From: Flavobacterium commune
GTDB lineage: Bacteria; Bacteroidota; Bacteroidia; Flavobacteriales; Flavobacteriaceae
Direction: 5' to 3'
NCBI RefSeq assembly: GCF_001857965.1
Contig: NZ_CP017774.1
Span: 2,914,001-2,978,000 of the forward strand
Length of the DNA stretch: 64,000 nucleotides
Position 1 is the stretch's first letter; each line of letters opens with the position of its first letter. Shown here piece by piece: positions 36,318-44,918 of this stretch. The position numbers and the translations under genes are program-made. The notes beneath the pieces were generated by a model. The model saw only the letters and a program-made list of their open reading frames with translations. It ran no database searches and was not told the origin of the DNA.

Positions 36318-36436
36318 CTATCCGTTTTGGGTGTATAGTCGCTATTGGATAACGTATTTTTATCCAAATATAAAAATAATAATTGTATTACAAATTATTC
36401 AGAAAGACAATTTCAATATCAAAAAAGAACAGCATA

Positions 36437-36474
36437 AAAAAAATCCGACTGGTTTGCACCAATCGGATTTTGTA
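36437..36474 (-). terminator. Terminator of lpd
   Basis: Arms AAATCCGA and TCGGATTT with inner TGGT/ACCA pairing. On the minus strand it ends in a long T run. It lies 45 bases past the lpd stop. Confidence 0.75.
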
Positions 36475-36516
36475 TATAATTTGAAATCTAATCCCGATAA
36501 CTATCAGGACTGAAAT

Positions 36517-37905
36517 CTAGATGTGAATTACTTCACCATAAGCAGCAGCAACAGCTTCCATAACTGCCTCACTCATTGTTGGGTGTGGGTGGATTGCTTT
36601 AAGGATTTCGTGACCTGTAGTTTCCAGTTTACGGGCTACAACTGCCTCAGCAATCATATCCGTAACTCCGGCACCAATCATGTGACATCCTAACCATTCT
36701 CCGTATTTAGCATCAAAGATTACTTTTACAAATCCGTCAGCATTTCCAGATGCTTTTGCTTTTCCAGATGCTACGAATGGAAATTTTCCAATTTTCAAAT
36801 CGTATCCTTTTTCTCTGGCTGCTTTTTCAGTTAGACCTACAGAAGCAATTTCTGGAGTAGCATAAGTACAACCTGGTACGTTTCCGTAATCGATAGCTTC
36901 TACGTGCATACCTGCAATTTTCTCTACGCAGTTGATTCCTTCAGCTGAAGCTACGTGAGCCAAAGCCTGTCCCGGAGTTACGTCACCAATAGCGTAGTAA
37001 CCTGGGATATTAGTTGCGTTGTAAGCGTTTACTAAGATTTTATCTCTGTCAGTAGCAATACCTACTTCTTCTAATCCGATGTTTTCGATGTTAGTTTTGA
37101 TACCAACAGCAGAAAGTAAAATATCAGCTTCTAAAATTTCTTCTCCTTTAGCTGTTTTCACAAATGCTTTTACTCCTTTTCCTGAAGTGTCAATTCTTTC
37201 AACAGAAGAGTTAGTCATAACTGTAATTCCAGATTTTTTCAAAGATTTTTCAAATTCTTTTGAGATATCTTCGTCTTCTACAGGAACTACGTTTGGCATG
37301 AATTCAACGATGGTAACTTCAGTTCCCATAGAGTTGTAGAAGTGAGCAAATTCCACTCCGATAGCTCCTGAACCTACGATAATCATCTTTTTAGGTTGTT
37401 CAGGTAAAGTCATTGCCTGACGGTAACCAATTACTTTTACACCGTCCTGAGGTAAGTTTGGCAACTCACGAGAACGGGCACCTGTAGCAATGATAATATG
37501 ATCAGCACTGTATTCAGTAACTTTTCCGTCTTTATCAGTAACGTCTAATTTTTTACCTGGTTTTAATTTTCCAAAACCATTAATAACGTCGATTTTGTTT
37601 TTCTTCATCAGGAAAGTAATTCCTTTGCTCATTCCGTCAGCAACATTACGGCTACGTTGAATTACAGCAGGGAAATCTTTGTCAAATTCAGAAACTGTCA
37701 ATCCGTAATCGGAAGCGTGTTTTAGATAATCAAAAACCTGAGCCGATTTTAGTAATGCTTTTGTTGGGATACATCCCCAGTTCAAGCAAACTCCACCTAA
37801 GTTTTCTTTTTCAACTACGGCTACTTTAAAGCCTAATTGTGATGCTCTAATGGCAGTTACATATCCGCCGGGACCACTTCCTAAAACAATAACGTCGTAT
37901 TTCAT
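36517..37905 (-). CDS. lpdA: Dihydrolipoyl dehydrogenase
   Basis: This 462-residue flavoprotein reoxidises dihydrolipoamide for 2-oxoacid dehydrogenase complexes. Motifs present: FAD site GSGPGG (9-14), redox pair Cys40-Cys45 in GGVCLNWGC, NAD site GSGAIGVEF near 180, and the C-terminal HPHPTMSEAVMEA with the active His and Glu. Length is normal. The 5' end shows a duplicated leader (see repeat at 37902-37973). It stands alone with its own terminator. Confidence 0.95.
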   Translation of the reverse strand: MKYDVIVLGSGPGGYVTAIRASQLGFKVAVVEKENLGGVCLNWGCIPTKALLKSAQVFDYLKHASDYGLTVSEFDKDFPAVIQRSRNVADGMSKGITFLMKKNKIDVINGFGKLKPGKKLDVTDKDGKVTEYSADHIIIATGARSRELPNLPQDGVKVIGYRQAMTLPEQPKKMIIVGSGAIGVEFAHFYNSMGTEVTIVEFMPNVVPVEDEDISKEFEKSLKKSGITVMTNSSVERIDTSGKGVKAFVKTAKGEEILEADILLSAVGIKTNIENIGLEEVGIATDRDKILVNAYNATNIPGYYAIGDVTPGQALAHVASAEGINCVEKIAGMHVEAIDYGNVPGCTYATPEIASVGLTEKAAREKGYDLKIGKFPFVASGKAKASGNADGFVKVIFDAKYGEWLGCHMIGAGVTDMIAEAVVARKLETTGHEILKAIHPHPTMSEAVMEAVAAAYGEVIHI

Positions 37906-37973
37906 TTCTATGTATTTATTTGTTTATTATTTGTGAAATGCGATGAGCAAGCTCATGTCATTTCTATGTATTT
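37902..37973. repeat. Duplicated lpd leader: 16-bp direct repeat
   Basis: TCATTTCTATGTATTT occurs at 37902-37917 (overlapping the lpd start codon on the minus strand) and again at 37958-37973. Between them lies a perfect hairpin, ATGAGC/GCTCAT. The outer copy recreates a start-codon context followed quickly by a stop. Confidence 0.65.
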
Positions 37974-38319
37974 TATTTTTAGTTGTAAAAAATGAAGTTT
38001 GCCAATGTGGTCTTCATCTTCTGTAGATTACTAAATTAATTGAGACTGCGAATTTAAGGATTTATTCTGTTTTTGAAACTCACAAAAGCACAAACTTTTA
38101 ACAGAATGCTGTTTATAAAGGTTGATTTTTCAAAATCTAACAAAATCTCTTTGGTTTCTTATATATTTTTAGGAATCCATCAATGCTGTTTTTTAACCGC
38201 AAAGATTAAAAAGTATTGCGCCAGCAACGCAAAGCTTTGTGTTCTTTGCGTTTTTAAAGACAAAAAATGATTTTTACTGCGTCCTTTGCGGTTAAATATT
38301 TAGTTAGAATTAGACGTTT
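37906..38319. other. Intergenic gap between lpd and btuC (414 bp)
   Basis: It contains the duplicated lpd leader and the inverted repeat at 38192-38296. No coding frame is convincing. The gap sits where a BtuD ATPase gene might be expected downstream of btuC. Confidence 0.6.
38192..38296. repeat. Composite inverted repeat (CCGCAAAG type)
   Basis: Outer arms TTTAACCGCAAAG and CTTTGCGGTTAAA are perfectly complementary (13 bp). Inner arms AACGCAAAG and CTTTGCGTT form a nested hairpin. It is a 105-base noncoding palindromic unit. Confidence 0.75.
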
Positions 38320-39351
38320 TTAACCCACCATTTTCTGTTTTCTGAGTAATAACCAAATCACTATTGGTGCACCAAAAATAGAAGTCACAGCATTGATAGG
38401 CAAAGTAATTTCGCCACCCGGAACTTGCGAAATGGTATCGCAAACAAGCATGATAATGGCTCCAAATAGCAGGGTACTCCAAAACAAAATAGTATGATTA
38501 CTGGTTTGGAAAACCAATTTGGCAATATGAGGAACTGCCAGTCCGATAAAGGCTATAGGGCCTGCAAAAGCAGTAATACTTCCGGCTAAAATACTGGTGG
38601 CTAGAATAATTATCAATCGTGCCTTGTTGTAGTTTAAACCAAGGCTTCGGGCGTAGTTTTCTCCAAGAAGTAAAGCGTTTAATGGCTTAATACTCCACAG
38701 ACTTAGTAATAAACCAATGGATACGCAAACTAATAAAATAACAATGGATGCCCACGAAAGATTGCCTAAATTCCCTAAAGACCAAAAGGTGAATTTTTGC
38801 AATTGCTCGGCAGTGCTAAAGAAGCTTAAAGTTCCCACAATTGCAGCGCTTAAACTACCAAACATCAATCCCACAATCAGGATGGTCATAGTGTCTCTTA
38901 ACCGAATAGAAACTAATAAGACAGCCAATAAAACACAAGTGCTCCCGAGGGTGGAAGCTAAAACGATTCCGTATGGCGAAAGCACTATTTCCTGTAAAAA
39001 GACAGGCAGTAAACCTGCTCCTAAAATGGTAAAGGCAACACCTAAACTCGCTCCTGAACTCAGTCCTAAAACATAAGGTCCTGCAAGTGGATTCCGGAAT
39101 AAAGTTTGCATCAATAAACCACTTATCGAAAGTCCGATTCCAACTAAAACTACCGTGATGGCTTTAGGTAATCGGTAATCCATAATAATGTATTCCCAAG
39201 TCGATTTGCTGGCCTGACTTCCGCTTAAGCTATGATAAACTTCTTTGAAAGGGATGGTTATTGATCCTAAACTGATATTTATAAAAAATAAAAAAAACAG
39301 TCCTATAACGAGGTAGGAAAATAGAATTGTATTTCGTTTTTGGTTTTTCAA
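38320..39351 (-). CDS. BtuC-like ABC transporter permease (FecCD family)
   Basis: This 343-residue inner-membrane protein has about ten hydrophobic segments. Motifs typical of FecCD permeases are LFRNPLAGPYVLGLSSGASLGVAF (about 105-128) and GPIAFIGLAVPHIAKL (about 266-281). These permeases move cobalamin or ferric siderophores. The adjacent binding-protein gene and B12 genes favour cobalamin (context inference). The binding-protein gene ends 8 bp upstream, so the two are one operon. No ATPase gene follows. Confidence 0.82.
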   Translation of the reverse strand: MKNQKRNTILFSYLVIGLFFLFFINISLGSITIPFKEVYHSLSGSQASKSTWEYIIMDYRLPKAITVVLVGIGLSISGLLMQTLFRNPLAGPYVLGLSSGASLGVAFTILGAGLLPVFLQEIVLSPYGIVLASTLGSTCVLLAVLLVSIRLRDTMTILIVGLMFGSLSAAIVGTLSFFSTAEQLQKFTFWSLGNLGNLSWASIVILLVCVSIGLLLSLWSIKPLNALLLGENYARSLGLNYNKARLIIILATSILAGSITAFAGPIAFIGLAVPHIAKLVFQTSNHTILFWSTLLFGAIIMLVCDTISQVPGGEITLPINAVTSIFGAPIVIWLLLRKQKMVG

Positions 39352-39359
39352 TTTATTTT

Positions 39360-40502
39360 CTAGTTTAGTTTCGTTGCAAAGGTAAAATTATAGTTGGCTA
39401 ATAATTCAGGATGAAAAATCTTGATATAATCTTTCAGAACCAAATCCGGTCGGCTAGGGGCTAATTCATAATAAATTGTCCCTCCCGTTGCACCTAGTTT
39501 GCTTTCAAAAGTATAGACATTATTAGCTTTAAAAGCATCAAATTGTTCATAATGCGGATTACTGTTTCCTAGTTCAGTAGCATTTTTAAAAGAACCTGTA
39601 GCAATCCAAACCTCTGCGTTTTTAGCTTTTTCTAATATTTTTTCGAAAGGCAATCCCAAACTTCCGCTTCCATCAACATCAGCCCATAAATAATTGGATT
39701 TGGCATCTTTCATAAACTCGGCAACCCAGCTGTGTCCTTTGGCTACAAACCATTGATTTTGGTACATGGAACCATATAAAACAGTTTTTTCTGCTTTTTG
39801 ATTGGTTACTAATTTTAAAGCGTCATTGTAGTTTTTTACAATATTATCAAAAAGGATTTTACCTTCTTTTTCTTTGCCAAATAAAGCCGCATACAGTTTA
39901 ATCCATTCGGCTTTTCCCAGCGGGGATTGCTCCATCCAATCGGCCTGAATAATTACATTTAAGCCACTTTTTTCCAGATTAGCAATCATTGGATTGTTGT
40001 TGTCAACGCCAAAAGTAACAATGGCTTCGGGAGCTAAATCAATTAGCTTTTCAATATTTAAGCGTTCGTTTTGTCCCACATTTTTCACGACTCCTGCGTC
40101 AATCAGTTTTCGGGTTTTTGCAGAAGAAACATAGTCAGTGTGCGGGAACCCGGTCAAGGATTTCTCAACGTGCAGCATTTCTAAAAAAGGAACATTAGTA
40201 GTCGAAGTCACCACTATAGATTGTAAAGGAACTGATAGTTGTGTATATTTTTGTAAACTGTCAGGAACAGTAGCATTTTTTTCTTTCAGTATATAAGTAA
40301 AATTTTTATTAGCATCAGGCCAGGGATTGAGTACCTTAACAATAGAAAAACCATTGTATTTATAAATGGCTAGATTGCTCGAATATTCAATTTCATTTTT
40401 TACAGCTGTAATGGTTTTAGAGCTAGTGTTTTCTGATTTTTTACAGCTTGCAAAAAAACTAATAAACAAAATGAAAAAGATTTTATACAAAGAGGTTTTC
40501 AT
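39360..40502 (-). CDS. BtuF-like periplasmic binding lipoprotein
   Basis: This 380-residue lipoprotein (signal with FFASC, Cys20) has two binding-protein lobes of the FepB/BtuF type: LEMLHVEKSLTGFPHTDYVS early and LIDLAPEAIVTFGVDNNNP near residue 155. The end carries GTIYYELAPSRPDLVLKDYIKIFHPE. It delivers a B12- or siderophore-type ligand to the permease. It is longer than E. coli BtuF (~266 residues) by an N-terminal extension. It lies next to the B12 salvage operon and a -7 box (TACCTTTG on the minus strand, 40524-40531), and heads the two-gene operon. Confidence 0.8.
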   Translation of the reverse strand: MKTSLYKIFFILFISFFASCKKSENTSSKTITAVKNEIEYSSNLAIYKYNGFSIVKVLNPWPDANKNFTYILKEKNATVPDSLQKYTQLSVPLQSIVVTSTTNVPFLEMLHVEKSLTGFPHTDYVSSAKTRKLIDAGVVKNVGQNERLNIEKLIDLAPEAIVTFGVDNNNPMIANLEKSGLNVIIQADWMEQSPLGKAEWIKLYAALFGKEKEGKILFDNIVKNYNDALKLVTNQKAEKTVLYGSMYQNQWFVAKGHSWVAEFMKDAKSNYLWADVDGSGSLGLPFEKILEKAKNAEVWIATGSFKNATELGNSNPHYEQFDAFKANNVYTFESKLGATGGTIYYELAPSRPDLVLKDYIKIFHPELLANYNFTFATKLN

Positions 40503-40523
40503 AGTAATTTTTAAAATTTAAGG

Positions 40524-40531
40524 CAAAGGTA
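40524..40531 (-). promoter_or_regulatory. -7 box of the btuF-btuC operon
   Basis: On the minus strand TACCTTTG fits TAnnTTTG, 21 bases before the btuF start. No clear -33 element was found, and no riboswitch fits in the 98-base divergent gap. Confidence 0.4.
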
Positions 40532-40600
40532 TAAGAAAATCCATAAAATATCTTCTTTGTTTTTTAGGATAAAAAAAACAACAAGTACTATCTTTACCTC

Positions 40601-40963
40601 ATGAATGCTATAAAAGTAAAACAATGTTCCAATTGCGGGACAAACTTTGATTGCGGAGATGTTTCTCAGGAAAAGAAATGTTGGTGCAATGATTTTCCAC
40701 CTATTTTTACTCTTTCGGAAGGAGCAGATTGTCTTTGTCCTGATTGTTTTAAGAATAGTTGCGCGATAAAGATTGAAGAATATGTAGCCACTATTTCTCC
40801 GGAAAATGCCTTAGAAAATAAAGCTAAAGATTTGCCTAAAACTACTTATTTGATTGAAGGAATCGATTATTATTTGGAGAACGGGAATTATGTTTTCAAA
40901 GCCTGGTTTCATTTAAAAAGAGGTTCTTGCTGTGGTAATGGTTGCCGTCATTGTCCGTACTGA
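40601..40963 (+). CDS. Cysteine-rich CWC plus DUF5522 protein
   Basis: This 120-residue protein starts with a CWC-type metal-binding module (CSNCGTNFDCG, KKCWCNDFPP, CLCPDCFKNSC). It ends with a DUF5522 module (YYLENGNYVFKAWFHLKRGSCCGNGCRHCPY). The many cysteines suggest zinc binding. Fusions of the two small domains are known in Bacteroidetes; their function is not. It heads the + strand genes divergent from btuF. Confidence 0.75.
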   Translation: MNAIKVKQCSNCGTNFDCGDVSQEKKCWCNDFPPIFTLSEGADCLCPDCFKNSCAIKIEEYVATISPENALENKAKDLPKTTYLIEGIDYYLENGNYVFKAWFHLKRGSCCGNGCRHCPY

Positions 40964-40969
40964 AAAATA

Positions 40970-40996
40970 GTTAGAAGTTAGAAGTTAGAAGTGAAG
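40970..40996. repeat. TTAGAAG tandem repeat
   Basis: Three consecutive TTAGAAG units, followed by a partial one, directly after the CWC gene. The same unit recurs at 44039-44067. Confidence 0.5.
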
Positions 40997-41075
40997 AAGA
41001 GGGGGATTTAGTATAAGTGAAAATGCAATTAGAAATTAAAATTTATAATCAACAATTTATAATTTACAATTAAAA

Positions 41076-41591
41076 ATGATTTATTTCATAACAGGAGGAG
41101 AACGCTCAGGAAAGAGCAGTTATGCCGAAAATATAGCCAAAGAATTATCGACGAGACCTATGTATGTGGCTACAGCCCGAAAATGGGATGATGATTTTCA
41201 AAAACGAATTGACCGTCATCAAAAAGATAGAGACGAATGTTGGATTAATATAGAAAAAGAAAAATTTTTAAGCGAAATTGATTTTTCAGGTCAGGTGGCT
41301 GTAATTGATTGCGTAACTTTATGGTTGACCAATTTTTTTATTGATACTAAAAACGATGTTGAGTTGAGTTTGATTCAGGCTAAGGCGGAATTTGAAGCGG
41401 TAGCCAATCAGCCTAATGCGACCATCATTATTATTTCTAACGAAATAGGAATGGGGGTTCATGCAGATACACATATAGGCAGAAAGTTTACAGAACTACA
41501 AGGTTGGATGAACCAGTATTTAGCTAAAAAAGCGGATAAGGCAATCCTAATGGTTTCCGGAATTCCTGTAGTAATAAAAGGAGGATTATGA
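41076..41591 (+). CDS. cobU: Adenosylcobinamide kinase/guanylyltransferase
   Basis: This 171-residue protein has the CobU P-loop GGERSGKSSYAE (residues 7-18). It also has RPMYVATARKWDDDFQKRIDRHQKDR (GTP/His site region) and ISNEIGMGVHADTHIGRKF. It converts adenosylcobinamide to AdoCbi-phosphate and then to AdoCbi-GDP in the nucleotide-loop assembly of B12. It overlaps the DUF71 gene by 4 bases (ATGA), so it is translationally coupled to it. Confidence 0.93.
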   Translation: MIYFITGGERSGKSSYAENIAKELSTRPMYVATARKWDDDFQKRIDRHQKDRDECWINIEKEKFLSEIDFSGQVAVIDCVTLWLTNFFIDTKNDVELSLIQAKAEFEAVANQPNATIIIISNEIGMGVHADTHIGRKFTELQGWMNQYLAKKADKAILMVSGIPVVIKGGL

Positions 41592-42229
41592 ATTTTGTAA
41601 CCTCTTGGTCCGGTGGAAAAGACAGCTGTTATGCGATGATGCAGGCAGTCAAACAAGGATTTAAACCCAAGGTTTTACTCAACATGATGAATGAAAATGG
41701 CAAAATTTCCCGTTCGCATGGTTTGCCATTAGCTATTTTGAAACAACAGGCACAAAAAATGCAATTGCCTATAGAGACCGTTCCAGCGACCTGGGGCGAT
41801 TATGAGGAAAAGTTCATAGCTATTTTAAAATCACTTAAAGCAAATTTTGATTTGGAAGCTGCGGTTTTTGGAGATATCGATTTGCAGCCTCACAGATATT
41901 GGGAAGAGAAAGTTTGTCAGGCGGCTTCTTTAAAGGCAATTTTACCGTTGTGGCAGCAAGACCGTATTGCATTGGTAAATGAAATGATTGAAAACGGAAT
42001 CGAAACCATGATTGTTTCCTGTAATACGATGATGGGGGAAAGTTATTTAGGGAAGATTTTGACTAAAGAATTGGCCTTGGAGTTATTGGAGAAAGGAATA
42101 GATCCTTGTGGGGAGAATGGCGAATTTCATACTATGGTAATTAATTGTCCCTTATTTTCAGAAGCTATTGAATTGCCTGCTTTTACGAATAAAACCTATA
42201 AGGACTATTGTTTTGTGGTTTGGGAATAG
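41588..42229 (+). CDS. DUF71 PP-loop ATPase, B12-salvage type
   Basis: This 213-residue protein starts with the PP-loop SWSGGKDSCYAMMQA and has the family block AAVFGDIDLQPHRYWEEKVCQAA. The DUF71/COG2102 family includes diphthamide synthetase of eukaryotes and archaea. Comparative genomics has predicted a separate bacterial branch with a role in B12 salvage (established as a prediction, recalled). Its position overlapping cobU and before bluB-cobT supports that branch. The exact reaction is unproven. It is often annotated as diphthine--ammonia ligase, which is unlikely in a bacterium lacking diphthamide. Confidence 0.8.
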   Translation: MNFVTSWSGGKDSCYAMMQAVKQGFKPKVLLNMMNENGKISRSHGLPLAILKQQAQKMQLPIETVPATWGDYEEKFIAILKSLKANFDLEAAVFGDIDLQPHRYWEEKVCQAASLKAILPLWQQDRIALVNEMIENGIETMIVSCNTMMGESYLGKILTKELALELLEKGIDPCGENGEFHTMVINCPLFSEAIELPAFTNKTYKDYCFVVWE

Positions 42230-42301
42230 CTGAGTAGTGTTCAGTGGACAGTATTTAGTATTCAGTTTATTATCAGTGTAATGGCTTATATTGTAGCAAC
42301 G

Positions 42302-42319
42302 TCCCGAAAGCATTCGGGA
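42302..42319. repeat. Short GC-rich palindrome
   Basis: TCCCGAA and TTCGGGA enclose AGCA. It lies 40 bases before the bluB-cobT start in the 129-base gap. No T tract follows, so it may be a dispersed repeat and not a terminator. Confidence 0.4.
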
Positions 42320-42358
42320 TTAATCCGTTGAAATAAAAAAACAAAGTAATAATTGACG

Positions 42359-44035
42359 ATGACCAATTTAGACGAAATAATAAAATCACGCCGCGATACC
42401 CGTCATTTTACTAATGATGCCGTTCCTGATGCCGTAATCGAAAAAGCATTAGAGGCGGGGCATTGGGCACCTTCTGTTGGTTTGACTGAGGCAACCAAAT
42501 ATTATCTAATCAAATCGGCTGAAATTAAAAAAGCAGTTAAAGAATTGTTTTTGGAATACGATAAAAAAGCTGCAGCCTGTACGGATGACGAATTACAAAA
42601 AGTACAATATCAAAAATTAAAGCTCGAGGCAATTGAAGATGCACCACTAGGATTAGTTATTTGCTACGACCGTTCGGTGTTGAATCATTTTACTATCGGG
42701 ACAGTGGGAAGTAATGAAGCCATAAAATTCAGCGCAGTTTGTGCGGCTCAAAACATTTGGCTTTCGCTTACCGAACAAGGGTATTCAATGGGATGGGTTT
42801 CGATTTTGAATTATTACCAATTCAAGAAAATATTGGGTTTGCCTGAGCATATTGAACCGCTGGGGTATTTTTGCGTAGGCAAACCAGCGACAAATTACGA
42901 GAACCAACCAATGTTGCAACAGTTGCATTGGAAACAAAAATCCGAGGCGCCTTTTGTTTCAGAAATTAGGCAACTTCATTCAGTAGTAACAAAGGAACTT
43001 GAAGAAGATGTTGTTCCTATCAATAAAGCTGATTTTTCATTGAAAGCCTTAGAAGATAAAATCGACAAAAAAACAAAACCGATAGGTTCATTAGGTGTTT
43101 TGGAAAAAATCTCGAAACAGATAGGAACTGTTTTTCAAACCATGGAACCTAAAATAAAACAGCCTCATATTGTAGTTTTTGCTGCCGATCATGGCATTGC
43201 ACAGCATGGTGTAAGTGCTTATCCGCAGGATGTAACACGCCAGATGCTGACTAATTTTCTGGACGGCGGAGCGGCAATAAATGTGTTTTGCAAACAAAAT
43301 AAAATAGCTCTTTCGGTAGTTGATGCGGGTGTAAATTATGATTTTCCGTCTAATACGACATTAATTTCGGCTAAGATTGACAAAGGAACACATTCGTTTT
43401 TAAGTGGTCCGGCTATGGGCAAAGCGCAAATGGAATTGTGTTTTAGGAAAGGAAGCGAAATTGTAGAAAACATTGCTAAACAAGGAAGTAATTGTATTGG
43501 TTTTGGCGAAATGGGGATTGGCAACACAGCTACCGCTTCCGTTTTAATGAGTGTGATTTGTAATTTTTCTATCGAAGATTGTGTAGGCAGAGGTACAGGA
43601 GTTAGTGATGAAAAGCTGCAATTTAAGATTGATACTTTAAGAAAAGCCATTGGGAATTATCACGGACAAAAGGATTTGGATAGTTATTTGGCTTATTTTG
43701 GAGGCTTTGAAATTTTGCAAATGGCTGGTGGAATGCTGGAGGCTTACAGACAGAATATGATTTTTCTGGTAGATGGTTTTATCTGTAGTGTTGCTTTTTT
43801 AATCGCTTTCAAAAAAAATCCTGCCATAATTGACAACGCCATTTTTAGCCATCAATCGGCTGAAAAAGCACATAAAAAATTGTTGGATTATCTTGGAGTG
43901 TCGGCTGTTTTACAATTAGATTTGCGCCTGGGCGAAGGAACGGGCTGTGCGCTGGTATTTCCAATAATTGAATCAGCTGTGGCTTTTTTAAATGAGATGG
44001 CCAGTTTTGAAAGTGCCGGAGTGAGTGAAAAATAA
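42359..44035 (+). CDS. bluB-cobT: BluB-CobT fusion: 5,6-dimethylbenzimidazole synthase / nicotinate-nucleotide-DMB phosphoribosyltransferase
   Basis: This 558-residue protein fuses two B12 lower-ligand enzymes. Residues 1-210 are BluB, a nitroreductase-fold flavin enzyme (SRRDTRHFTNDAVP at the start, then GHWAPSVGLTEATKYY, then QGYSMGWVSI and LGYFCVGKP). BluB makes dimethylbenzimidazole from FMNH2 and oxygen. Residues about 225-558 are CobT (KIDKKTKPIGSLGVLE, VVFAADHGIA, GFGEMGIGNTATAS), with the catalytic Glu526 in RLGEGTG. The product is alpha-ribazole-phosphate for CobS. I chose the ATG at 42359, two codons after a TTG at 42353. It lies 129 bp after the DUF71 gene. Confidence 0.9.
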   Translation: MTNLDEIIKSRRDTRHFTNDAVPDAVIEKALEAGHWAPSVGLTEATKYYLIKSAEIKKAVKELFLEYDKKAAACTDDELQKVQYQKLKLEAIEDAPLGLVICYDRSVLNHFTIGTVGSNEAIKFSAVCAAQNIWLSLTEQGYSMGWVSILNYYQFKKILGLPEHIEPLGYFCVGKPATNYENQPMLQQLHWKQKSEAPFVSEIRQLHSVVTKELEEDVVPINKADFSLKALEDKIDKKTKPIGSLGVLEKISKQIGTVFQTMEPKIKQPHIVVFAADHGIAQHGVSAYPQDVTRQMLTNFLDGGAAINVFCKQNKIALSVVDAGVNYDFPSNTTLISAKIDKGTHSFLSGPAMGKAQMELCFRKGSEIVENIAKQGSNCIGFGEMGIGNTATASVLMSVICNFSIEDCVGRGTGVSDEKLQFKIDTLRKAIGNYHGQKDLDSYLAYFGGFEILQMAGGMLEAYRQNMIFLVDGFICSVAFLIAFKKNPAIIDNAIFSHQSAEKAHKKLLDYLGVSAVLQLDLRLGEGTGCALVFPIIESAVAFLNEMASFESAGVSEK

Positions 44036-44070
44036 AAGTTAGAAGTTAGAGGTGGGAAGTTAGAAGTAGA
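44036..44070. repeat. TTAGAAG-type short repeat
   Basis: GTTAGAAGTTAGAGGTGGGAAGTTAGAAG repeats the 7-base TTAGAAG unit also seen at 40970. It occupies the gap between bluB-cobT and cobS. Confidence 0.45.
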
Positions 44071-44093
44071 TTAAAAATATTTATAAAAAAAGA

Positions 44094-44918
44094 ATGAAAA
44101 AAGAACTCCATATATTTTTTACAGCATTGATGTTTTACACCCGTATTCCTTGTCCTAAAAATATAGATCACCATCCCGATTATTTAAATAAAGCTTCGAG
44201 ATATTTTCCTGTAATTGGCTGGTTAGTAGGTAGTATTAGTTTTGTTTTTTTTTATTTTGCAGCTTTGGTTTTTTCAAATGAAATTGCTGTTATACTCTCA
44301 ATCATTGCCGGTATTCTGGTTACAGGAGCTTTTCACGAAGATGGTTTTGCTGATGTTTGTGATGGTTTTGGAGGCGGATGGACTAAAGAAAAGATTCTTT
44401 TAATCATGAAAGACAGTGCCATTGGAGCTTATGGAGCTATTGGTTTGGTTTTACTTTTCTTGTTGAAATTTCAGGGTTTGGTTCAATTAACAAATAAAGC
44501 TCAAATACCAGATTTTGGTTTTGGAATTTGGAATATGTCAAGAAGTTTTGGGATTGAAACTTTACTTTTCTTTATAACAGCTCATTCTCTAAGTCGCTTG
44601 GCAGCTATTTCTATAGTTTTTACCCATCAATATTCAAGAGAAGATGCAACCAGCAAAAGCAAGCCTATAGCTCAAAGTTATACCTGGAGAGAAGTATTTG
44701 GTGCTTTCTTTTTCGGATTGTTACCTCTTTTGATACTTTCTTTCTTTTACTGGCAAATATTGTTTGCTGTAATTCCTGTTTTCTTATTCCGATTTTTTCT
44801 GGCTCGTTATTTCCAAAAATGGATAGGCGGCTATACCGGGGATTGTCTTGGTGCAACACAGCAAGTATGTGAAGTAGTTTTTTATTTGTCAAGTTTTGCA
44901 TTATGGAAGTTTATTTAG
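44094..44918 (+). CDS. cobS: Adenosylcobinamide-GDP ribazoletransferase (cobalamin synthase)
   Basis: This 274-residue inner-membrane protein has about six hydrophobic segments. The CobS motif FHEDGFADVCDGFGGGWTKEKIL is at about 82-104, and later GGYTGDCLGATQQVCEVVFYLSS. It joins AdoCbi-GDP with alpha-ribazole(-phosphate) to make cobalamin. The first ~25 residues (FTALMFYTRIPCPK) also fit CobS. It overlaps cobC by 16 bases. Confidence 0.93.
   Translation: MKKELHIFFTALMFYTRIPCPKNIDHHPDYLNKASRYFPVIGWLVGSISFVFFYFAALVFSNEIAVILSIIAGILVTGAFHEDGFADVCDGFGGGWTKEKILLIMKDSAIGAYGAIGLVLLFLLKFQGLVQLTNKAQIPDFGFGIWNMSRSFGIETLLFFITAHSLSRLAAISIVFTHQYSREDATSKSKPIAQSYTWREVFGAFFFGLLPLLILSFFYWQILFAVIPVFLFRFFLARYFQKWIGGYTGDCLGATQQVCEVVFYLSSFALWKFI

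Noticed and set aside
36166-36513. 115-codon plus-strand frame
   Set aside because: Mostly antisense to the exported hypothetical gene and its terminator region.
38073-38270. 65-codon plus-strand frame
   Set aside because: Lies in the composite repeat upstream of btuC; the translation is an artefact of the repeat.
38192-38296. Rho-independent terminator for btuC
   Set aside because: The arms are too far apart and no T tract follows; it fits a dispersed palindromic repeat better.
41588-42229. Diphthamide synthesis enzyme
   Set aside because: Bacteria lack diphthamide, and the genomic context is B12 salvage.
40970-44070. CRISPR-like or tandem repeat array
   Set aside because: Only short 7-base units, few copies and no spacers.
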